Shown: in pieces, positions 11,345 through 22,000 of the stretch
Layout: the number at the start of each line of letters is the position of its first letter
Numbering within the stretch: the stretch's first letter is position 1
NCBI RefSeq assembly: GCF_964340395.1
Contig: NC_135554.1
Location: 2,475,001 to 2,539,000 of the forward strand
Source of the DNA: Glandiceps talaboti
Lineage: Eukaryota > Hemichordata > Enteropneusta > Spengelidae
Length of the DNA stretch: 64,000 nt
Direction of reading: 5' to 3'
Position numbers and translations under genes: made by a program
The notes under the pieces: generated by a model
Told to the model about the DNA's origin: nothing
Database searches by the model: none
Seen by the model: the letters and a program-made list of their open reading frames with translations, nothing else

Positions 11345-11560
11345 ATGTAATTTTTTATTACAAATTTCGGCAGTTTTATTACATTTTTTTCCTGAAATTT
11401 ATTACAAATATCGGCAATTTTTATTACATTTGTCGTTCATAGAAATTATTACAAATTTCGGCAATTATTACAAATGTCGGTTTTATTACATGAAAAACGT
11501 GATTTTTATTACAAATATCGGCGTTATTACAAATTTCGGCAATTATTACAAATGTCGGTT
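11345..11560 (+). repeat. Diverged second block of the TTATTACAAATGTCGG repeat
   Basis: Ten or so irregular units (TTATTACAAATTTCGGCAAT and variants with TTTTTTATTAC) related to 9484-10,018 but more diverged. This suggests an older array edge separated from the homogeneous core by 1.3 kb of microsatellite and unique DNA. Confidence 0.85.
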
Positions 11561-11561
11561 G

Positions 11562-11870
11562 TACACCCCCCCTTCAAGCCTCCCATTTTTTTCATGCCCC
11601 CCCCCCAATTTCTCCCCAGGGCCCCCCTTGCCGTAAATTCTGTCCGGTCCCTTACATGTTGGTGCTGTCTTGTAATGCTTGGAAATTATTTGTCTGAAAG
11701 GGTCTGAATAGCCTCAACATTGACTTTTCAGGGTAAAAAACCTCCAGGGCTTCTAGGGGGAGACCCCTAGGACCCCTATAAGAGATGCACATATTCCCTT
11801 CTCAAGCTTTCCCCTACCTTTCAGTCAAGATGCTATTAAACTCCTTTTAGAATATATTCAACCTGTGTCG
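11562..11870 (+). repeat. R1 copy D, truncated
   Basis: C-run block, then TTGCCGTAAATTCTGTCCGGTCCC (compare 58-83), then the TTGGTGCTGTCTTGTAATG..CTCCAGGGCTTCTAGGGGGAG..CAAGATGCTAT part shared with 4460-4680 and 47,500-47,700. No coding capacity. Confidence 0.65.
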
Positions 11871-11984
11871 TCAATAATTATAATTATGATAATGCTAACC
11901 CGGGATCTTATAAAGTAGATGCAAGACAGTCAAGTAGTCCACACGGAGTCATGACAAAAAACCCTGTCATGTGAATATTATATA

Positions 11985-12050
11985 TGGGGGGGGGGGGGAA
12001 TCATCATGTTTTAGAATTAAGTGTGGGGGGGGGATCAGCCTGTTTTTGGT
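11985..12050 (+). repeat. R1 fragment, left of the retrotransposon
   Basis: Two runs of G (about 11,985-11,998 and 12,024-12,033) followed by ATCAGCCTGTTTTTGGT, matching the GGGGTCACCCTGTTTTTG part of R1 at 7388-7408. The retrotransposon tail starts directly after it. Confidence 0.5.
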
Positions 12051-13571
12051 AATAATAATAATAATAATCTTTATTGCAACCTTATCTATCATTTTAGATA
12101 TCAGTATAGTACAATAACGTAAAAAAGAAAATGCTTATATTGACCATACACAAAAAACAGAGTAATTTCACAATGTGAAAATCAACATATACATGTAAAT
12201 GTAATTGTCAAATGTATATCATGAGGCAGCTGGTATATTTTTGTTCAAGTGGTGTTCTCGAATTTTGAATCCTTGTTGAATAAATGTACCTATTTCAACT
12301 AGTTTATTTGTGTCTTTTATTTTGAGAATCTTTATGAGATTATCCATGCTTGAACCAGAATATATATTTAATTTGTTAAAGAGTTCTTTCCTTTCATTTT
12401 GATATCCTGTACAGCGTAATAAGAAATGCTCCTCGTCTTCTATTTCACCTTGTTTACATACAGGGCATGTCCTGCTTGATAAGGTGGTGTTTGTGTATCT
12501 TCCAGTTTCTATATGTAAAATATGTGCACTAATTCTATGTTTTGTCATTGCTGATCTGTATTGTGGGTTTTTAATGTCTTCTAAATAGTTTTCAAAGTTC
12601 ATATCCGTTTTAATTTGTCTATATGCACGTAATTTATTTTTATATTGTTTGTCCTTGTTGTCCTTCATTGTGTCCATTATATTTTTGTGGAGAAGCAACT
12701 TTAACTTTTCTTTAAATATAGCTATTAGGTTTTCACTGTTAGAATGGTTTGGTTCAGCTGTCCAGACTTTATCCATACTCAAGAGTTTTAGTGTTTGCTT
12801 CATTCCTGTGGCCCATGATTGTATTCCACTGGACTCCAGATTTCTACTCAGACAGTAAGCTTCTTTAGTTAGGGTATTTTCTGCTTTCTGTGAGATCTTT
12901 AGCCAATATTTGAACATTTGTGTCAGGCCAGATACTAGTAGGGGGTAGCGGCCTAGTTCCATACGGCAAGCTGTATTGGCAGCTTTACAGTTCAAATTTA
13001 GTAGGAATTTGCAGAACTTTATGTGTAGTTTTTCCATGGGAGTTGAAAATTTCATTAGGTTTTGAGACTGGTTAATGTTTTCATGTGACCAAACCTCACT
13101 GCAGTATAGGAGAATGGGCTTCACCACTGCATCAAATAATTTAAGATGTAATTTGATGGGGATAGTTGTTTCTAAAAACAGGTCTTGTTTTAATTTAAAC
13201 AGTGCCTTCAGTGCTCTATATCTTAGGTCATCTTGTGCCCTGTGTAGTTTCCCTGAGGTGCTCAGTTTTATTCCAAGGTATGTGTAGGAGGGAACGCAGT
13301 CTAGTACTTGCTTGTTTATGTAGAATTTAAATTTCTTCAAACATTTTCCTGACTTATTGAAAATCATGATCTTTGATTTGGCAATATTTATATCCAAGTG
13401 CCATCTTTCACAGAAGATTTCGACTGCATTGAGGGCATTTTGCAGACCAGTATTTGATTCCGATAGTAACATTAAATCGTCAGCATATAGTAAGCAAGAC
13501 AGCCTGCTAGTTAGGAGAGTTGGTGGGTCATTGTTTGACATATCAATTTGTCTTTTTATATCATTTGGTAA
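12051..13571 (-). mobile_element. 5'-truncated non-LTR (LINE) retrotransposon
   Basis: Minus-strand element. At its 3' end there is an AATAAA signal (complement of 12,070-12,075) directly followed by an (ATT)n tail (12,051-12,068), the microsatellite-type tail used by several LINE clades. The coding part is the C-terminal portion of a reverse transcriptase. The 5' end breaks off abruptly at about 13,571 against R1 sequence, the usual result of incomplete target-primed reverse transcription. It lies inside an R1 copy whose two halves are at 11,985-12,050 and 13,572-13,645. Confidence 0.85.
12219..13571 (-). CDS. Reverse transcriptase, C-terminal fragment of a LINE
   Basis: The frame is open from the truncation junction (about 13,571, entering with LPNDIKRQID) to TGA at 12,219, about 450 residues; the first ATG is at 13,541 but is not a real start. 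The sequence contains the catalytic palm box (CLLYADDLMLL, with the two Asp that bind metal), then the thumb-region motif SYTYLGIKLSTSGK. Near the C-terminus is a zinc knuckle CPVC..DEEHFLLRC (C-x2-C-x9-H-x4-C), common in jockey/CR1-like elements. The N-terminal RT motifs and the endonuclease are missing, so the copy is dead. The frame has no internal stop, so the insertion is fairly young. The clade cannot be fixed without a tree. Confidence 0.88.
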   Translation of the reverse strand, partial: LPNDIKRQIDMSNNDPPTLLTSRLSCLLYADDLMLLSESNTGLQNALNAVEIFCERWHLDINIAKSKIMIFNKSGKCLKKFKFYINKQVLDCVPSYTYLGIKLSTSGKLHRAQDDLRYRALKALFKLKQDLFLETTIPIKLHLKLFDAVVKPILLYCSEVWSHENINQSQNLMKFSTPMEKLHIKFCKFLLNLNCKAANTACRMELGRYPLLVSGLTQMFKYWLKISQKAENTLTKEAYCLSRNLESSGIQSWATGMKQTLKLLSMDKVWTAEPNHSNSENLIAIFKEKLKLLLHKNIMDTMKDNKDKQYKNKLRAYRQIKTDMNFENYLEDIKNPQYRSAMTKHRISAHILHIETGRYTNTTLSSRTCPVCKQGEIEDEEHFLLRCTGYQNERKELFNKLNIYSGSSMDNLIKILKIKDTNKLVEIGTFIQQGFKIREHHLNKNIPAAS

Positions 13572-13645
13572 GTGACTTTTTCTCGGCCCGATTTAAGAAT
13601 CCCCCCCCCCCCCCGGCTGGAGAAACTGACCAGTCCCTTATCCCG
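13572..13645 (+). repeat. R1 fragment, right of the retrotransposon
   Basis: GTGACTTTTTCTCGGCCCG, a run of about 14 C, then GGAGAAACTGACCAGTCCC. This is the same module order as 4692-4775 and 47,728-47,800. Confidence 0.65.
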
Positions 13646-15110
13646 GTTTTAATGGGATTCACAAGGTCTGTAATTTTTTTACCAATGATGAGACGGTAGG
13701 TTAGGTAGACAGAAACAGTGATAGGCACAGGCAGATATACAGAGAAATTTAACGGCATTGCTGGTATTGATTATCTATACGACATTGTGGACCGTATAAT
13801 AAATAAATAAATACAGTTTCAAATTGATGTGCACTCATGAAATCCCTTCATTATGAGATATTCATTTACTTTTTAAAATGATATTGTCTATAAATGGGAA
13901 ACTGTACATAGAGCAAAAAAGGTCTGTACTAAAGGATTCAATGATCTTCAATATGGCAGCCATATTGATTGATTTCAACTGGATGTTAATACTGTATACA
14001 CGGTGTGTGGTAGATAAGATATTATATTTAATATTAAGGATAATTTTCTGGAGTAGAGATAGTGTTGACTCGGTCCTGACAATGTAGGGAATGTGCCAAT
14101 TTAGTCTTTGGCAGTTTTAGCCTTCCCTCAGCTCAGTCAGTTTAGATCCAAACACGAGTATTGATTAATGCACTGTCATCACAAACATTTCCATAGTAGT
14201 GGGAAACAACCATTTGCCTTTAAAACTGTCAATGTGGTGGCAGCGGTGAGATCAAGTCATAATCACCGAGTCTGGGCCAGGAGTTCTTCTCTTCTCCATA
14301 TCCAACAGCATTTTAACTTATGTTTTTAAAATATTTTAATAGAAGATTCACTATTAGATAATATGGGCATAGGCACTTGAAAAGTGTTCCTACAATACAT
14401 CTCCAAGGTTATAATGCATATTATGAACTTTTACAAATATATAGTCACCATTCGGCCATAATTTATCAGTTGAAAAAAAATTATGTACACGTGACTCACA
14501 TAGTATAATACCTTTGTGTCAAGTTTGGTTGAAATCAATTGGTGCATACAAGAGTTATGAGGATGAACGCATTGATGGGACACACACGTCATTGCACCCA
14601 ATATAATAGTCTCCTCTAGCTGGTGCTCTTTGGGGACTGAAAAGATGTTAGGCTGCGCAAATTAAATTCTGTGTTTGACATCACCCTGAAAATCAAGGAG
14701 GGAGGGCAGTTTACAAACAAACTAATTATATATTCCAAAATATGCAAATTCAGACAAAAATGAAAATTTGAGTGTATAGTGACTATATTACAAGTGTAGC
14801 ACCCATACATTTGACAAGATTAAGGTGGACACAAACAAAAAACATTTTTGTTGTAGTTTATTACATATACATGTATGTACATTATACATGTCAACTCAGT
14901 GGACTATACCCATGGTCCTCACTAGGAATATTTTGCTCTTCTTTTTTTCATTTTCTTTTAGTTTTAGTGTAATTATTTGCTGGAAGTAATTTTGTCAGAA
15001 CTTGTAGCTTATTGACTTATTTGCTTTTCCTGCTCTTCTTTTTTTTCTGTTATGTACCCTTTGTACAATTTCTGATGAAATAAATAGAAAAAAGTCTTTA
15101 CCATGCACAC
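13646..15110. other. Spacer with a possible old dispersed repeat
   Basis: Mostly unique AT-rich DNA. The part 14,440-14,640 (AAGTTTGGTTGAAATCAATTG, GAGTTATGAGGATGAACGC, ACACACACGTC) has the layout of an aged dispersed repeat ending in a CA-type tail, but no second copy is clear in this window. No gene supported. Confidence 0.4.
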
Positions 15111-15111
15111 T

Positions 15112-15395
15112 TGAAGTTGTATTTGATTGATACATACATTGTGTTGTGTGTGTGTAGTCATATCAATGTCCATTCATAGATTGACTAGATCAAGTAAAGG
15201 GAGTGATCAGTTTTTACAGCCTGGGGTAACATCATTAGCCATGTTGTACTGAAGAGAGTGTCAACACTGAGTCTCTACCACATACACATGGAGTCCACAC
15301 TGAATCAAAAGTTGTATGTGATTTATCCATACACTGTATTGTGTGTGTAGTCATATCAATGTCCATTCATAGATTGACTAGATCAAGTTAAGCTA
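15112..15395 (+). repeat. Direct repeat pair of about 88 bp
   Basis: 15,112-15,199 and 15,308-15,395 are near-identical (both contain GTAGTCATATCAATGTCCAT and TTCATAGATTGACTAGATCAAG), separated by about 108 bp that includes an R1-like motif GGGAGTGATCAGTTTTTACAG (15,200-15,222). The spacing suggests a short tandem duplication or an insertion with a captured flank. Confidence 0.75.
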
Positions 15396-15756
15396 TGGAC
15401 ATTGATATGTCATGTCACATATACAATTATTATAATAGTTTTAGTTTGTGTCTTTCTAAACTTGTCAAAAGTGATCTCACCAAAGTAATCTATTGCGTTT
15501 ACTTACACCCATGGGCTTCACACACAAACAGACATCGTTGACAAGCTGCAACCATATTGTTTTAATATCAGACTTTTATAAAATACTCTACATGCAAGTA
15601 CAATACAATAATCCATACAAAAGTGGTTACATTACCATTTCTATAACAACAGGGGTTACTAAGGCATTGCTAACCCAAACTTGGCCCCGCACTAAAAACC
15701 AGAGATAAAAAATATTTTAAAAACTCTGGAAAAGCGTAGGCATATATCGTAATTGC

Positions 15757-17790
15757 ATCCATAAAGTACATCCATCCCCTAAATAAAATATAATACTCTC
15801 CCCTTAATAAAAAGTACATCCATCCCCTAAATAAAATATTTCTCTCCCCTTAATATAAAGTACATCCATCCCCTAAATAAATTATTTCTCTCTCCTTAAT
15901 ATAAAGTACATCCATCCCCTGAATAAAATCTCTCCCCTTAATATAAAGTACATCCATCCCCTTAATACAGTATTTCTCTCCCCTAAATATAAAGTACATC
16001 CATCCCCTTGATAAAAGGTACATCCATTCCCTAAATAAAAAGTACATCCATCCCCTAAATAAAAGGTACATCCATCCCCTAAATAAAAAGTACATTCATC
16101 CCCTAAATAAAATATTTCTCTCCCCTTAATATAAAGTACATCCATCCCCTAAATAAAATATTTCTATCCCCTAAATAAAAAGTACATCCATCCCCTAAAT
16201 AAAATATTTCTCTCCCCTAAATGTAAAGTACATCCATCCCCTATATAACATATTCCTATCCCCTAAATAAAAAGTACATCCATCCCCTAAATAAAAAAGT
16301 ACATTCATCCCCTACATAAAATATTTCTCTCCCCTTAATATAAAGTACATCCATCCCCTAACTAAAATATTTCTCTCTCCTTAATATAAAGTACATCCAC
16401 CCCTAAATAAAAAATATCTCTCCCGTTCATATTAAGTACATCCATCCCCTAACTAAAATATTTCTCTCCCCTAAATGTAAAGTACATCCATCCCCTAAAT
16501 AAAATATTTCTCTCCCCTAAATGTAAAGTACATCCATCCCCTAAATAAAATATTTCTCTCCCCTAAATGTAAAGTACATCCATCCCCTAAATAAAATATT
16601 TCTCTCCCCTAAATGTAAAGTACATCCATCCCCTAAATAAAATATTTCTCTCCCCTAAATGTAAAGTACATCCATCCCCTAAATAAAATATTTCTATCCC
16701 CTAAATGTAAAGTACATCCATCCCCTAAATAAAATATTTCTATCCCCTTAATATAAAGTACATCCATCCCCTAAATAAAATATTTCTATCCCCTAAATAT
16801 AAAGTACATCCATCCCCTAAATAAAAAAATATCTCTCCCATTCATATAAAGTACATCCATCCCCTAACTAAAATATTTCTCTCCCCTAAATGTAAAGTAC
16901 ATCCATCCCCTAAATAAAATATTTCTCTCCCCTAAATGTAAAGTACATCCATCCCCTAAATAAAATATTTCTATCCCCTAAATGTAAAGTACATCCATCC
17001 CCTAAATAAAACATTTCTCTCCCCTAAATGTAAAGTACATCCATCCCCTAAATAAAATATTTCTATCCCCTAAATGTAAAGTACATCCATCCCCTAAATA
17101 AAATATTTCTATCCCCTTAATATAAAGTACATCCATCCCCTAAATAAAATATTTCTATCCCCTAAATATAAAGTACATCCATCCCCTAAATAAAATATTT
17201 CTCTCCCCTTAAAATAAAGTACATCCATCCCCTACATAAAATATTTCTCTCCCCTAAATATAAAGTACATCCATCCCCTAAATAAAATATTTCTCTCCCT
17301 TTAATATAAAGTACATCCATCCCCTTAACAAAATATTTCTCCCCTTAATAAAAAGTACATCCATCCCCTAAATAAAATATTTGTCTCCCCTAAATATAAA
17401 GTACATCCATCCCCTAAATAAAAAGTACATATATCCATCCCCTAAATAAAATATTTCTCTCCCCTAAATATAAAGTGCATCCATCCCCTAAATAAAATAT
17501 TTCTCTCTCCTTAAAATAAAGTACATCCATCCCCTACATAAAATATTTCTCTCCCCTTAATATAAAGTACATCCATCCCCTAAATAAAATATTTCTCTCC
17601 CCTAAATATAAAGTACATCCATCCCCTAAATAAAAAGTACATCCATCCCCTAAATAAAATATTTCTCTCCCCTTAATATAAAGTACATCTATCCCCTAAA
17701 TAAAAAGTACAATTCCACCCTCTAAATAAAACTTCCCTAAATATAAAGTACATCCCTCCCCTAAATGAAAAGTACATCAATCCCCTACAT
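15757..17790 (+). repeat. 46-bp minisatellite TACATCCATCCCCTAAATAA
   Basis: About 2 kb and over 40 units. The unit is a bipartite 46-mer: AAAGTACATCCATCCCCTAA with ATAAAATATT, then TCTCTCCCCTAAATGT. The centre (16,440-17,170) is highly homogeneous; both edges are irregular, with half-units and deletions. The minus-strand open frames at 15,850-16,145 are translations of the array. Confidence 0.95.
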
Positions 17791-17852
17791 CTATATGAAA
17801 AGCATTTTCATATAGGGGAGAGAGACACTTTTCATTTGGGATGGACATACTT
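17791..17852. repeat. Inverted array end with hairpin
   Basis: The last units run into TATATGAAAAGC/ATTTTCATATA, a near-perfect hairpin, and then into the inverse of the unit (GGGGAGAGAGACACTTTTCA, GGGATGGACATACTTTTC). The minisatellite is therefore capped by a short inverted copy of itself. Confidence 0.7.
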
Positions 17853-18125
17853 TTCAAATACTTTGTATGAAGAATGGCAGTGGTAATACAAAGGGTATTG
17901 TAAAGTGTAAGCAACAGAATATGAACAACCAACCCGTGTGAAAAAACCCACAATTATATGAAGGATAAACAAACATATAACCTGTGTGACTCCCCATAAA
18001 GTGTTGTTCAGTAAATCCCACAATTATCATTGTACTACAAATACTAGACAAGTTGCCTGGTTTCTTAGCGCAAACTTATGACCACCGAAAGATAGTTAGA
18101 GTTAGTTTTATTATATATTAGTTGG

Positions 18126-18206
18126 GATTAGTGTTAGTGTTAGTGTTAGTGTTAGGGTAAGGTTATAGGTTAAAGGTTATAGTTCAGGTTAAGGTTAAGG
18201 TTACAT
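18126..18206 (+). repeat. Interstitial (TTAGTG)n / (GGTTAA)n tract
   Basis: Four TTAGTG units, one TTAGGG, then GGTTAAGGTTAAGGTTA-type units. It is telomere-like but degenerate: only one exact TTAGGG is present. Probably a simple repeat or the scar of an old interstitial telomere insertion. Confidence 0.7.
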
Positions 18207-18853
18207 AAAGAAGGTTAAACGAGTGACCAAAGCTTGCACAAATTAAGCAACAAAGTCTATCATTTGAAGTACAATGAAGATTTGTATCATTAAATTTCAC
18301 AATTTTCTGATGTAAATAGTTCCCCACCCAACTGTACACTAATCAGCTGGTTCTAAAGTTCTTATAACCATTCAATCAAAAATTTCAATTTTCAGATGAC
18401 TTTAATCCTCTTTCTCCCAGTGGCTGTGTAGGATATTTGTTTGTACACAACTAACTACTAGTTGGGTGAAAGAGGATTAAATACCAGATATCTGATCATT
18501 TCGCAGTTAACATAAATTTATAATTACACCAAAGTATTACCATTACCTAACTTAACAAACCAACTGGCCTTGTGATAAAAACAAACAAACTAGTTGTGTT
18601 CTATTATGTTCAAGGACAATAGCCCAAAATTAAATGCAGGAATGTAATGTTAATCAGTGTCCAAAATCTGCTTGTACAAGTTGATGGTAATTAAGTTCAT
18701 AATATTCTGACAGTCAAGGGCAAAGGTCAGTTTTTACACAGAAAGCTCATCTAAAAGGTATGTTTACAATATACTTAAATTTGTCTGTACAAAATATTAA
18801 CAGTATGGAGTAAATTGCTAGTTGATCTTGAATATGAAGGTCAAAGTCATGGG

Positions 18854-19042
18854 TTACTGACTTTGATAATATCTAGCATGGTACATGCCTATGGCTCCCC
18901 TCCAGGCTGGCATGCATGTTGACAGTGATATGTTTTCATGGTGATGAATCAGATGTCTATGAATAAGTACACCTATGTACAATCTTTGGTACAGTTCTTT
19001 ATGTGCAGCGCATTCAAAGTGCTCATGAGAGTTTGTTGATTC
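18854..19042 (-). CDS. Terminal exon of the micro-exon gene
   Basis: Preceded by a strong acceptor (TTTTTCGATTGCAG). In one frame it is open for 62 codons to TAA at 18,854 (His-rich: VLIHRHLIHHHE). If entered in phase 2 from the exon at 19,509-19,576, it gives a shorter Leu/Asn-rich tail ending at TAG after about 23 codons. No AATAAA was seen nearby downstream. Which frame is used cannot be decided from sequence alone. Confidence 0.45.
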   Translation of the reverse strand, partial: ESTNSHEHFECAAHKELYQRLYIGVLIHRHLIHHHENISLSTCMPAWRGAIGMYHARYYQSQ

Positions 19043-22000
19043 CTGCAATCGAAAAATCATTGACATATTTCAATATTAATTCACAGTAAAGCTCATGCAA
19101 ATATTATTCCAAATTACAAATAGTAAATACAAAGATGTAAATGAATTGACAGACCTTCCCATCAATAAAACTTTAAAGATTAACACACTTCTTTGCAAGC
19201 TCTTATCTGGTCCATAGCAAGTGTCTTAAAGTGTATGTAAATAAGTTTCCAAAGTTTCTGACTTTTTGCCTGGAAATGACGTAGTTTTCATAGGTGATTA
19301 AGATTTGTGTGACATTTTTGACAAAAGTACGATATTAATTACGAAAAATTGAATTTTTTGGAAATCTGCGATGAGCATTTTGATTCGAGAGTTTTGATAC
19401 ACTTTAAACCAACAGCTGGCTACTCTATTTAGTACAGGCAGTGAGCTTTGGGTTATTTTCAAGTGGATATAGACAACAATTCAACTGATGGCAAGATGTC
19501 AAACTTACTTCATCCTGTTTTCTTCAGATTTCTTCTTCAATTCCAGTAATACAAATTCCTGACATACAAGTACGATCTGAAATACCAGGAGAAACATTTT
19601 ATGAACTGAACGGAACTGAAATACAACTCAAAAACACTTGTTCTCATCTTTTTTTATGATCCCATGTCAGGAACTTCCATCTGTAATTCTGAGTAAATTA
19701 CCTACCAGACTTTTATATCAACTACATAATCAACTGAAATGGTACTAAAAATCATCAGATGTAGAATGATGAACACAGGTATTTGTTTATTTACACGTAT
19801 GCTGATCCAACAATGGTGAATTCAGATAAATATAGAAAGTATTGCAGGACTCTTAACCGAGATTTTCCCTCAACACAAACCTCAATAAAACATCTATCAA
19901 GAAAACAATTTCCTTATGACTGACAAGTACATAAAATAAGAAGATTATTACCAAACTGCTCAATAAAATACTTGCTTTTCTCTTCTTTCTCTGATAATAG
20001 CTTTTTTTGACAGCTTTGAAGTCATAAATTGTGGTAATAGTACTAATACATTTTCTTGGCAGCATTGGCATGGTCTAAAAACAAGGAAACACATTATTAA
20101 CAAGTCTTGGTCAAAAACGTAACTTTCCCTCTATCAGGTCAATATTCTGACTTCAACAATAAATATGACTGCCATCCAACTCATATTGTAAAAGTCATCA
20201 AACATAATTACAACATTTGTGCTAGATTTGGTTGAAAGTCGTCCATGGATCTCCCCCCCCCCCCTTTATAATTTGGGCAATTTGACTTTAGACATTGTGA
20301 TAAAGATCAAGGGTCTGGGTTATGAAAACAAACTTTGATGAGATTGCAAAATTGGAAACTTACCTACGTCGGCTTCTTGTTTGATAGCTTTCTGTCATAT
20401 TCTTCATGGATGTGACCTGGAAACAAATAAAACATTACTATCGCTGGATGGCCATTGGATGTCAGAGGTGTACATCCACACTTTGAATAATTTTGGCTTC
20501 TTCACTTTGAACATCGGCATCACAATCAAGGGGTCAGGGTTATTAAAACTAACTTTGAAGAGATTACAATATTTGACACTTACTTATGTCTTCTTCTTCT
20601 TGTTTGATAACTTTCTTCTATAGCATATTCCTCTTCAATTCTGGTCATATTAGTTCTTCATAGGTAAGATCTGTAAACAAAGAAAACATTAATATGAACT
20701 GAATTGAACAGAATACCAAGCACATTTAAACTGAATGCCTTCCATAAGGGCAAAGCCTTTAGATTTTTGTTCCTACACACAATAATTGTTTGAATGCAAC
20801 ATTAACAGAACATATACAATTAGTTATGTTTGAAGTATGTACCAAATTTAATTGAATTAGGAGAGTGTATTTACTAAAGTAGAACTAGTGGTCACCAGTT
20901 GCAAACTGTTCTGCTTGTCTGTTCAAACTAACAAGTCATTGAGAATGACATAGTCCCCGATATAATTGGGTTTTAAGGAATTATCACTACTCTGATCACG
21001 CAACAACATTTGTGAACCTAAAACAAACAGACTTAGATATGTTGTGTGTGCTTGTTGGACATGGAATATGCCTCCAACAATAAAGGATTGGTTGGGTATG
21101 GGGGATCATATCACGATGAAAATGGAGTTATGGCTTTGGACATGGAAAATTCACAAACAAAATGGCTGCCAGGCAGCCATATTGGATCGTATCACGACGA
21201 AAATGGATATGCACATGTATGTCATAGAACACTGTCCTAATACCAACTTTGAATGAGATCTGTTCAAGCATGTCTGAGTTATGGCTTTGGATATGGAAAA
21301 TTCACAAACAAAATGGCTGCCAGGCAGCCATATTGGATCGTATCACGACGAAAATGGATATGCACATGTATGTAATAGAACACTGTCCTAATACCAACTT
21401 TGAATGAGATCTGTTCAAGCATGTCTGAGTTATGGCTTTGGACATGAAAATTCACAAACAAAATGGCTACCAGGCAGCCATATTGGATCGTATCACAATG
21501 AAAATGGATATGCACATGTATGTCATAGAACACTGTCCTAATACCAACTTTGAATGAGATCTGTTCAAGCATGTCTGAGTTATGGCTTTGGACATGAAAA
21601 TTCACAAACAAAATGGCTGCTAGGCGGCCATATTGGATCGTATCATGACAACAATGAATATGCACATGTATGTCATAGAACACTGTCCTAATACCAACTT
21701 TGAATGAGATCTGTTCAAGCATGTCTGAGTTATGGCTTTAGACAGGGAAAATTCGCAAACAAAATGGTTGCTAGGCGGCCATATTGGATCGTATCATAAA
21801 ACAAATTGACGTGCATATGTATGCCATAGCATGTTGCCCCTGTACCAAGTTTGAAAAAAATCGGTCCAGGCATCTCCAAGAAACGGCTGTGGACGGACGG
21901 ACGGACGGACGGACAGACGGAACCCAATCCATAAGTCCCCGTTCCGGACTTCGTCCGCGGGGACTAAAAAAAAAGCTAGCAAGACTTCATGGAAGGTACA

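Noticed and set aside
14440-14640. tRNA-derived SINE
   Set aside because: No A-box and B-box pair could be recognised. Only the tail layout looks SINE-like.
15757-17790. CRISPR-like array of regularly spaced repeats
   Set aside because: The spacers are themselves repeated and the genome is animal. This is an ordinary bipartite minisatellite. The same holds for 52,872-53,575 and 60,357-64,000.
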